DNA of 64,000 nucleotides, from positions 106,123,672 through 106,187,671 of the forward strand of contig OX352772.1 in assembly GCA_947095535.1 (NCBI GenBank), written 5' to 3'. This document shows positions 54,575 to 64,000 of the stretch, in pieces (positions within the stretch are counted from its first letter, which is position 1; every line of letters starts with the position of its first letter). The notes under the pieces are model-generated. The model worked only from the letters and a program-made list of their open reading frames with translations. It was not told where the DNA came from and did no database searches. This stretch comes from Poecilobothrus nobilitatus. Its lineage: Eukaryota > Arthropoda > Insecta > Diptera > Dolichopodidae. Both the position numbers and the translations under genes were made by a program.

Positions 54575-56600
54575 AATTTTAACAATTAAGTGTGCTAGAA
54601 AATTTTAAAACAAAATTATAAGTAAATAAAAAATTTGAATAAAACAAAAAAGAAAAGTAAAATTGTTTTTTTTATATAATTAGAATATAAAATTTGAAAT
54701 CGTTACATAATATTGAAATACTAGATTTAGATTTAGATAAATTTTGAATATTGAATCTTAAATTAATTTTTCTTTTCGTTTTTTTAACACGTCTGTATAT
54801 TCTAAAAAAAAATTATTAGACCTGTAAGGTCTGTAAGAAATTATATAAATGTCAATTTTCAATTTCTAGAATTAAACTATGTTGAATTTATAAAAAAAAA
54901 AATGTGATAAAATATTTGATAAATATTGATTATTTTTCTTCCTGCTAGATGTAGAGAGGGATATTAATTTTACAAGCACTTTTTAACTTTCATTACAAAA
55001 ATGTTTGGATGGGATTGAATGTGTATTAGTATATACGAGTAGTCTTTGCTATTACCTGCTATTACTTATGAAGAAATATATTAATTTTCATTCTTAGGTA
55101 TAAAAATAAAATTAAGTATAGAATTGGAATATTCACTAACTTATTATGATATATTTTGTTAAATATGTGTGGAACAGATAAGTTTTATAATAAAAACTTG
55201 ATTCTTTTGTAAAATTAAAAATAATTTTATAATATGCAATCAACAATACATACTAATTATTTTATGTTTCAATTATTTGTAGGTGCTTAATGTAATTATA
55301 TACATAATTGTACTAATTATTTTATGTTTCAATTGTTTGTGTGCTTAATATAATTATATACATATGTGTGATTATAATTATGGTTAGGAATATAATATTA
55401 CTAAAACCATGTAAAGACTATATTTTCTGATCTTAAAAACCCCACAAAAAATTATATGAAACATTTGAAAAATGCGATTTCATATGGATAATAATTACAT
55501 ATATGTTTATGGCGAATTCCATGTTAGTCATTGGAACATTTAAAAAAAATTACAAATTTTTTTTTAGGAATTTAGCCTAGGTATCATTACCTCTATTCTA
55601 TAAATATTTGAATATTTAAAACAGCTTTACAAAGCAATATCTTTCTGACCTTATAAAAATAGTCTTACTATGCTTTGCTATGGAAAGAGTTTTCTTATCT
55701 ACACATGTAGGTACATATGTATATTAAAAATATAAACAAATATTTTTAAATTCATAATATTGTATTTTTTATTTTTCTTTTACTTGTTACCAAATTTTAC
55801 TTTTTGAAAGGGAAAAAGCCGTATTAAAGCTATTTATTATATGAAACAATTAGGTATAACTAAAAATTTAGCTTCAATCCGGCGTAAAAGACCGGAAAAA
55901 TTCACCAAAAAAAAATTTGTAGTTCAGACTTCAGTAATCCAGCAGCTCAGGGAGTGTTGATCACATATTTAAATTTTTATTTACATTATTAGTTAAAATA
56001 TTTACAGATAGTTTTATTTACATATTTACACTTATTTATTTTATGATAGAAACTACAAAAAAATTAATAAATATTTATATACAGCAACTACTAGTATTTA
56101 ATTTTTTATTTACATTATTAGTTAAAATATTTACAGATAGTTTTAGCATTATAATTTAAGTATTTAACAAAGATCGCATTTAACTTTTAATAATATTTAT
56201 TTTTTGATTATTTTTATTATCATAAGATGTTTTATTTCCAAACGAAAAATTTTTTTTGTATTTCCTTTTTTTTTGCATTTTCTTTTTCTTATATTTCCTT
56301 TTTTTGTTTTTCAGTGTTAAGTAGTTTTTTGCATAACCATTTTGCTTCCTTTTTTAATAAAAGCGTTATTAATAGTTCCAAAAATTTTATTTTATGATTA
56401 TATATCATTGATCATTTTCACTAAATCATGTATTAAATTTTATAGAGTTTCTTGTGGCTTCCAAGCATATCAGTTATAGTTACTACACCCCTGTATACTA
56501 TAACATAAATGTTAAGATATATTAAATCACTGTATAACATAAATGTTATAAGTATACATAAATTTTTTTATATATGTATCATTTTAATTTTAATAAAAAA

Positions 56601-57972
56601 CGAGGAAGAGTGCAGTAGAGTAGACTGTGTCAACTCTCGGATACCCGTATGAACGTAATATATCCTGTTTCTATAAAACTTGATCATCTTTTAAAAACAT
56701 TCAGATGTTTTAGTACCGAACTACAGAGATATATTTATGTAAATTGTGGAGTTGTATGACAGCTACCCGAATCTATTGCTCCTAGCTTCATTAAGTTCCA
56801 ACAAATGCAAGAAGCCTGCATCGGCTGCTTTAGACCAATCAAATTTTACAAAAGTGTTTGGCATGCAACTTGACACTTTTTCACTAAATTTCAGATAGCT
56901 AGCTTCAATATACACTGAGTTATTTTGATTTAAAAAGAGAAGTTGTATGGCAACTACCCGAACCTGTCATATCATCACAACCAAATTTTACAAAATTTGT
57001 TGCCATAAAACTTGATCATCATTCGCAAAATTTCAGATGCCTAGATTGAATAGATACTGGGTTATTTCCATTTAAAGAAAGAAGTTGTATGGCAGCTACT
57101 TGAACCCGGCGGCCGAAAATGCTGGAGTTAAATAGCAAAACTAACAATTTTACAAAAGTGTCGTAAAAAAAATGTCAGCCTCCTAGCTCCTTTATTTTTT
57201 GAGTTATCGTGCGGACGGACACTGAGTTATTTTCATTTAAAAAGAGAAGTTGTATGGCAGCTACCCGAACCTGTCGCACCACCACAACCAAATTTTACAG
57301 AATTTGTTGCCATAAAACTTGATCATCATTCGCAAAATTTCAGATGCGTAGATTGAATAGACACTGGGTTATTTCCATTTAAAAAAAGAAGTTGTATGGC
57401 AGCTACTTGAACCCGGCGGCCGAAAATGCTGGAGTTAAATAGCAAAGCTAACAATTTTACAAAAGTGTCGTAAAAAAAATGTCAGCCTCCTAGCTCCTTT
57501 ATTTTTTGAGTTATCGTGCGGACGGACACTGAGTTATTTTCATTTAAAAAGAGAAGTTGTATGGCAGCTACCCGAACCTGTCGCACCGCCACAACCAAAT
57601 TTTGCAGAAGTCGTTGCCATAAAACTTGATCATCATTCGCAAAGTTTCAGAAACCTAGCTTGAATAGATACTGAGTTATTTCTATATAAAAATAGAAGTT
57701 GTATGGCAGCTACTCGAACCCGCCGACCGAAAATGTTGGATTTAAATACCAAAACTAACAATTTTGCAAAAAAGACGCAAAAAAAATTTCAGCCCTCTAG
57801 CTCCTTTATTTTTTGAGTTATCGTGCGGACGGACGTACATGGCTTAATCGACTCAGAATTTGATTCTGAGCCGATCCATATCTTTGACACTATATCTAGC
57901 TTGACTCCTTTAAGGTGTCACAAACGTAATGGCAAATTTATTATACCCTTGAACATAGTTCATACGGGTATA
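56601..57972 (+). repeat. ACCCGT-type fly dispersed repeat (unit 4)
   Basis: Duplicate of the unit 2 element at the same insertion point and of the same length, so it was amplified with the array and not inserted again. One visible change: the unit 2 AATTTTTTGCGTAAAAC stretch reads AATTTGTTGCCATAAAAC here, as in its own neighbouring dimers. Confidence 0.7.
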
Positions 57973-59233
57973 AAGACTTTTTGTTTTAAATATTAAATAT
58001 ATTTTTATTTTAATTTATTACAAATAGGTTCCGGTTAATAATGAAAAATTATGTCGGCCAAGTGGCCCCCTCTACTACTTCGGCAGGCTTCCAATCTTTT
58101 ACCAAAATTCTGAATCACGTTCTTCAATAAACTGTTCTCAATGGTTGAAATCTGCTCGATAATGTTGTTTTTAAGCTCTTGAATTGTTGTGGGATTATTG
58201 CTGTACACTTTCGATTTCACAAAACCCCACAAAAAAAAATCCAACGGTGTCAAATCGCACGATCTTTGTGGCCCCATCACTCCTCCTCTACGAGAAATAA
58301 TGCGATCTTCGAACTTTTCCTTCAAAAGATCCATTGTTTCTCTTGCTGTGTGGCAAGTGGCACCGTCCTGTTGAAACCACATATTCTCTACATCCAAATC
58401 ATCTATTTTCCGCCACAAAAAGCTTCGGATCATCTCCCTGTAGCGATTTCCATTGACCGTAATCGCATTTCCATTTGCGTTTTCAAAAAAATATGGTCCG
58501 ATGATTCCTCCTGACCACAAACCACACTAAACCGTAACTTTTTGTGGATGTACTGGTTCCTCTAAGATAACCCTTGGATTCTCTTCACCACAAATGCGGC
58601 AATTCTATTTATTGACGTAGCCATTGAGCTGGAAATGAGCTTCGTCGGTGAAGATTATTTTGTTAAAAAAATTCTCATTTTCTTCTTGTTTTTCGATTGC
58701 CCAAGAAACGAATTGCCGACGTAATGCATGGTGAGTTGGTTTTAATTCTTGCGTCAGCTGGATCTTATAAGCCTTTAAATGGAGATCACGATGCAAAATG
58801 TTGAATAATATGGATGGTTTGATGTTTAATTGCTGCGAACGATGACGAATGGAAGTTTTTTGATCTTCTTCAACACTTCTGCTCACAGCTGCTACATTCT
58901 CGGTTGAACGGCCACTACGTTGATAAATATTGCCTCTGTTATCAAGAACAGATCCAGTTTCTAGAAATTTATCAACCATCAGCTTGATGGCACGATTTGT
59001 TGGAGCATTTTCTCTACCAAATTTTGTTCGAAATTTCCTAATTACATCTTGAAAACTTTTACCATTTTCAAAAAATGTTGTAATAACAAAAACACGTTGT
59101 TCCTTCATGTAACGTTCCATATTAACTAACCGGAATGTATTTAGAATATACCTAAAGAAACCTCGTATAAAAATTCAGGTAGAAAAAAATTGGCGGCAAA
59201 ATCAAAATGATACCTCAATTTTGAACACCCTAT
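57973..59233 (-). mobile_element. MLE2 in unit 4, full length
   Basis: Near-identical to unit 2, with the ACCCGT-type repeat separating its left end (56577-56600). Confidence 0.75.
58035..59120 (-). pseudogene. MLE2 transposase (unit 4)
   Basis: Carries the same two stops as unit 2 and the THHAL variant of the TDHAL block. A private change near the C-terminus (SLLKNVIQNF in place of SLLNNVIQNF) is shared with unit 5. Confidence 0.75.
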
Positions 59234-59617
59234 ATATGAAATTTTTCTTTTGGTAATTTTGTGTGAAGGTAATTATTTGTAAATTCTCTTAATGATCAAA
59301 TTTCAAATAAATTCACTTTCACACAGAATTCTCAAAAATTCCTAATTAATTATTACGCGTGTTGCGAATATCATATTCTATTTTTTTCATTAGAAAAATA
59401 CTTTTTGCGATTTTATGTGAAAACAATTACTTCCAAATTCACGTAAATATTATATTTCATAAAAAAATCAAATAAATTGTTTTCGCATAAAATTGTAAAG
59501 AAAAAAAAAAGAAAAAGAAAAACAATTATTCAAATATTGGCTAATTCAACTTCCGTTCTCACGAATTAGCCAATATTCCAATAAAATATCGCAGATGCAA
59601 AGTCAGCGATAATATAG

Positions 59618-59654
59618 TATAAAACACCCATTCACCTGTTGGCGATCGTCAGTC
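59618..59654 (+). promoter_or_regulatory. Core promoter, unit 4
   Basis: TATAAAA at 59618-59624 and TCAGTC at 59649-59654. Confidence 0.6.
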
Positions 59655-60421
59655 AATTTTAACAATTAAGTGTGCTAGAAAATTTTAAAACAAAATTATA
59701 AGTAAATAAAAAATTTGAATAAAACAAAAAAGAAAAGTAAAATTGTTTTTTTATATAATTAGAAAATAAAATTTGAAATCGTTACATAATATTGAAATAC
59801 TAGATTTAGATTTAGATAAATTTTGAATATTGAATCTTAAATTAATTTTTCTTTTCGTTTTTTTAACACGTCTGTATATTCTAAAAAAAAATTATTAGAC
59901 CTGTAAGGTCTGTAAGAAATTATATAAATGTCAATTTTCAATTTCTAGAATTAAACTATGTTGAATTTATAAAAAAAGAAATAGTAAGTAAAGAAAAAAA
60001 AACAATGTGATAAAATATTTGATAAATATTGATTATTTTTCTTCCTACTAGATGTAGAGAGGGATATTAATTTGACAAGCACTTTTTAACTTTCATTACA
60101 AAAATGTTTGGATGGGATTGAATGTGTATTAGTATATACGAGTAGTCTTTGCTATTACCTGCTATTACTTATGAAGAAATATATTAATCTTCATTCTTAG
60201 GTATAAAAATAAAATTAAGTATAGAATTGGAATATTCACTAACTTATTATGATATATTTTGTTAAATATATGTGCAACAGATAAGTTTTATAATAAAAAC
60301 TTGATTATTTTCTAAAATTAAAAATAATTTTATAATATACAATCAGCAATACATACTAATTATTTTATGTTTCAATTATTTGTAGGTGCTTAATGTATTA
60401 TTACTTATAAAGGTATAAAAC

Positions 60422-61303
60422 GTAGTGTCAAATGAAGGTATAAAACCAAACCCTCAAAAAATATCGTGTGTTCAACATTTTCCAATTCCTAAAAATCCTA
60501 AGGAGATCACACAATTTCTCGGTCTCACAGGATACTATAGGAAATTTATAAAAGACTACTCAATGATTGCAAAACCTATGACTAAATATCTTAAGAAAGA
60601 TATGATAGTAAATATTAAAGACCCTGAATACATAAAGAGCTTTGAAACTTTAAAACTGATGCTCACAAACGATCCCATTCTTCACTACCACGACTTTTCT
60701 AAATTATTCACTTTACAAACCGACGCAAGTAAATACGCTGTGGCTGCTATTCTTTCACAAAATGGTCATCTTATTTCTTACGCTAGTCGTACGCTCAACG
60801 ATCACGAGCAAAACTATAGCACTATCGAAAAGGAGCTTCTAGCAATTGTGTGGGCAACGCAATATTTCCGTCCATATCTTTTCGGTAGGAAATTCTTGAT
60901 CGAAACGGACCATCGTCCTTTAACTTGGCTCTTCTCAATAAAAGAACCAAACTCAAAGCTTGTCCGCTGGAGATTGAGATTAGCAGAATATGACTACCAA
61001 ATTAAGTATAAAAGGGGAGTTCAAAATGGAAACGCCGACGCGCTTTCAAGAATTATAATTAACTTTAACGAAGCCGAAGATTCTTTCATTACTGAATCTA
61101 ATTGCCCTATAAATATTTATAGAAATCAAATCATCATCAAAAAAATCAAAAATAATAAAATTCTATAATAACTCTATACATAGCACGACTGGAAAAAAGC
61201 CAATAGACTTCTTCCACAGTTCTATAACGCCAGATAAATACCCAGAAATAAAACAAAGAATACTTAAAGTTAAAGAAAATACCATTGAAAAATTGAATCA
61301 AAA
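60422..61303 (+). pseudogene. Ty3/gypsy pol fragment (unit 5)
   Basis: Near-identical duplicate of the unit 3 fragment, with the same internal deletion and edges. One residue change is visible (KKDMIVNI against KKDMKVNI). Confidence 0.8.
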
Positions 61304-61507
61304 ATTTTGTTTTATGATTATATATCATTGATCATTTTCACTAAATCATGTATTAAATTTTATAGAGTTTCTTGTGGCTTCCAAGCATATCAGTTATAGT
61401 TACTACACCCCTGTATACTATAACATAAATGTTAAGATATATTAAATCACTGTATAACATAAATGTTATAGGTATACATAAATTTTTTTTATATATGTAT
61501 CATTATA

Positions 61508-62794
61508 TAGGTATCATTTTAATTTTAATAAAAAAAGACTTTTTTTTTAAATATTAAATATATTTTTATTTTAATTTATTACAAATAGGTTCCGGTTAAT
61601 AATGAAAAATTATGTCGGCCAAGTGGCCCCCTCTACTACTTCGGCAGGCTTCCAATCTTTTACCAAAATTCTGAATCACGTTCTTCAATAAACTGTTCTC
61701 AATGGTTGAAATCTGCTCGATAATGTTGTTTTTAAGCTCTTGAATTGTTGTGGGATTATTGCTGTACACTTTCGATTTCACAAAACCCCACAAAAAAAAA
61801 TCCAACGGTGTCAAATCGCACTATCTTGGTGGCCGCATCACTCCTCCTCTACGAGAAATAATGCGATCTTCGAACTTTTCCTTCAAAAGATCCATTGTTT
61901 CTCTTGCTGTGTGGCAAGTGGCACCGTCCTGTTGAAACCACATATTCTCTACATCCAAATCATCTATTTTCCGCCACAAAAAGCTTCGGATCATCTCCCT
62001 GTAGCGATTTCCATTGACCGTAATCGCATTTCCATTTGCGTTTTCAAAAAAATATGGTCCGATGATTCCTCTTGACCACAAACCACACTAAACCGTAACT
62101 TTTTGTGGATGTACTGGTTCCTCTAAGATAACCCTTGGATTCTCTTCACCCCAAATGTGGCAATTCTGTTTATTGACGTAGCCATTGAGCTGGAAATGAG
62201 CTTCGTCGGTGAAGATTATTTTGTTAAAAAAATTCTCATTTTCTTCTTGTTTTTCGATTGCCCAAGAAACGAATTGCCGACGTAATGCATGGTCAGTTGG
62301 TTTTAATTCTTGCGTCAGCTGGATCTTGTAAGCCTTTAAATGGAGATCACGATGCAAAATGTTGAATAATGTGGATGGTTTGATGTTTAATTGCTGCGAA
62401 CGATGACGAATGGAAGTTTTTTGATCTTCTTCAACACTTCTGCTCACAGCTGCTACATTCTCGGTTGAACGGCCACTACGTTGATAAATATTGCCTCTGT
62501 TATCAAGAACAGATCCAGTTTCTAGAAATTTATCAACCATCAGCTTGATGGCACGATTTGTTGGAGCATTTTCTCTACCAAATTTTGTTCGAAATTTCCT
62601 AATTACATCTTGAAAACTTTTACCATTTTCAAAAAATGTTGTAATAACAAAAACACGTTGTTCCTTCATGTAACGTTCCATATTAACTAACCGGAATGTA
62701 TTTAGAATATACCTAAAGAAACCTCGTATAAAAATTTCAGGTAGAAAAAAATTGGCGGCAAAATCAAAATGATACCTCAATTTTGAACACCCTA
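61508..62794 (-). mobile_element. MLE2 in unit 5, recombinant
   Basis: Body like unit 3, right end like units 2 and 4; the switch lies at about 62739. The third base after GGTAG decides: a T in units 1 and 3 is missing here. Confidence 0.75.
61596..62681 (-). pseudogene. MLE2 transposase (unit 5)
   Basis: Common W-to-stop after HPQKVTV and a private stop directly before CDLTPLDFF, so the third catalytic aspartate lies behind a stop. The DNA-binding half (MERYMKEQ to TDHALRRQFV) is undamaged. Confidence 0.75.
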
Positions 62795-63179
62795 TATATG
62801 AAATTTTTCTTTTGGTAATTTTGTGTGAAGGTAATTATTTGTAAATTCTCTTAATGATCAAATTTCAAATAAATTCACTTTCACACAGAATTCTCAAAAA
62901 TTCCTAATTAATTATTACGCGTGTTGCGAATATCATATTCTATTTTTTTCATTAGAAAAATACTTTTTGCGATTTTATGTGAAAACAATTACTTCCAAAT
63001 TCACGTAAATATTATATTTCATAAAAAAATCAAATAAATTGTTTTCGCATAAAATTGTAAAGAAAAAAAAAAGAAAAAGAAAAACAATTATTCAAATATT
63101 GGCTAATTCAACTTCCGTTCTCACGAATTAGCCAATATTCCAATAAAATATCGCAGATGCAAAGTCAGCGATAATATAG

Positions 63180-63216
63180 TATAAAACACCCATTCACCTG
63201 TTGGCGATCGTCAGTC
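63180..63216 (+). promoter_or_regulatory. Core promoter, unit 5
   Basis: TATAAAA at 63180-63186 and TCAGTC at 63211-63216. Confidence 0.6.
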
Positions 63217-63321
63217 AATTTTAACAATTAAGTGTGCTAGAAAATTTTAAAACAAAATTATAAGTAAATAAAAAATTTGAATAAAACAAAAAAGAAAAGT
63301 AAAATTGTTTTTTTATATAAT

Positions 63322-64000
63322 TAGAATATAAAATTTGAAATCGTTACATAATATTGAAATACTAGATTTAGATTTAGATAAATTTTGAATATTGAATCTT
63401 AAATTAATTTTTCTTTTCGTTTTTTTAACACGTTTGTATATTCTAAAAAAAAATTATTAGACCTGTAAGGTCTGTAAGAAATTATATAAATGTCAATTTT
63501 CAATTTCTAGAATTAAACTATGTTGAATTTATAAAAAAAGAAATAGTAAATAAAGAAAAAAAAACAATGTGATAAAATATTTGATAAATATTGATTATTT
63601 TTCTTCCTACTAGATGTAGAGAGGGATATTAATTTGACAAGCACTTTTTAACTTTCATTACAAAAATGTTTGGATGGGATTGAATGTGTATTAGTATATA
63701 CGAGTAGTCTTTGCTATTACCTGCTATTACTTATGAAGAAATATATTAATCTTCATTCTTAGGTATAAAAATAAAATTAAGTATAGAATTGGAATATTCA
63801 CTAACTTATTATGATATATTTTGTTAAATATATGTGCAACAGATAAGTTTTATAATAAAAACTTGATTATTTTCTAAAATTAAAAATAATTTTATAATAT
63901 ACAATCAGCAATACATACTAATTATTTTATGTTTCAATTATTTGTAGGTGCTTAATGTATTATTACTTACAAAGGTATAAAACGTAGTGTCAAATGAAGG
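63322..64000 (+). repeat. Array unit 6 (gypsy type, cut by the window end)
   Basis: Starts with the LINE B 3' UTR and R, and switches at GTAGGTGCTTAATGTATTATTA to the gypsy-type continuation. The array therefore extends beyond the window. Confidence 0.8.
63970..64000 (+). pseudogene. Start of a third gypsy pol fragment (unit 6)
   Basis: Only the first bases are in the window (AAAGGTATAAAACGTAGTGT), identical to the start of the unit 3 and unit 5 fragments apart from one base upstream. Confidence 0.7.

Larger units (their letters stand above)
51133..54680 (+). repeat. Array unit 3 (short, 3.55 kb)
   Basis: R is interrupted by a gypsy pol fragment: after GTAGGTGCTTAATGTA the R sequence found in unit 2 (46660-47757) is replaced by 51765-52676. 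MLE2 is full length. The promoter side resembles unit 1 (CACACGAATAAGCC). Confidence 0.85.
54681..59759 (+). repeat. Array unit 4 (long, 5.08 kb)
   Basis: Near-identical to unit 2 including the ACCCGT-type repeat, with only scattered changes. Its promoter side carries CTCACGAATTAGCC and an expanded A-rich tract. Confidence 0.85.
59760..63321 (+). repeat. Array unit 5 (short, 3.56 kb, recombinant)
   Basis: The left part and most of MLE2 match unit 3 (gypsy fragment, CTTGTAAGCC, GGTCAGTTGG). From about 62739 onwards it matches units 2 and 4 (GGTAGAAAAAAATTGG, then CTCACGAATTAGCC). It is followed by another gypsy-type unit, unlike unit 3. Confidence 0.8.

Noticed and set aside
1..64000. Host genes, tRNAs or rRNAs
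   Set aside because: Every convincing frame belongs to a transposable element. No split host exons or cloverleaf-like sequences were recognised by eye; a tRNA scan and a protein search would be needed to exclude them.

Overview
The window is eukaryotic, strongly AT-rich, and almost entirely made of dead or dying transposable elements stacked inside one another. I could not find a single host gene, tRNA or rRNA. The element mix fits an insect, most likely a fly: a Polinton/Maverick remnant, jockey-like and RNase H-bearing (LOA/I-group) LINEs with an AACCT tail, CR1/L2-like LINEs with PHD-finger ORF1s, DUF4817-type mariner relatives, a 17.6/297-like gypsy fragment, and the fly-type repeat with a GGACGGACATGGCTAAATCGACTC-like block followed by a TATACCC/GGGTATA hairpin. 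The fly assignment is an inference.

Layout. 1-1773: Polinton remnant (packaging ATPase, small basic protein, integrase). 1774-1955: 3' end of a fly-type dispersed repeat. 2590-3560: two inverted pieces of an unclassified noncoding repeat that I call R. 3826-6110 (minus): RTE-like LINE without its RT core. 6767-26262: three-level nest. A plus-strand jockey-like LINE (Jockey-1) is split by a minus-strand relative (Jockey-2, about 9343-14190) and again by a 10.7-kb insertion at 14876-25576. That insertion is an LOA-like LINE whose own AACCT tail is split by a CR1/L2-like LINE (LINE A, 19900-25562). The target duplication ACTAATATRAGT brackets the 10.7-kb insertion.

22654-41735: a tandem duplication of about 9.5 kb. 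Each copy holds the 3' part of LINE A, a Jockey-1 scrap, R with a mariner relative (MLE1) inside, and a second CR1/L2-like element (LINE B). The junction at 32334 fuses LINE B RT in frame to LINE A endonuclease, giving a 730-codon chimeric ORF.

42741-64000: an array of six units. Each starts with the LINE B 3' UTR, runs through R and a DUF4817-type mariner relative (MLE2), and ends in a foldback region with a clean TATA plus initiator core promoter. Units alternate long (5.08 kb, with a 1.37-kb ACCCGT-type repeat) and short (3.55 kb, with a gypsy pol fragment), so the higher-order period is about 8.63 kb. Unit 5 is a recombinant.

The most interesting signal is in LINE A and LINE B. Both carry, between ORF1 and ORF2, 1.1-1.4 kb of very AT-rich DNA that stays open in one frame with a single interruption. 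It overlaps the end of ORF1 in the +1 frame, contains in-frame repeats and exact TACTAAC motifs, and in LINE A ends in TAATG with ORF2. I call it ORFx: a candidate extra LINE ORF. Dense, nested, silenced elements and recent tandem arrays suggest pericentromeric heterochromatin or a piRNA-cluster-like locus; that is inference only.
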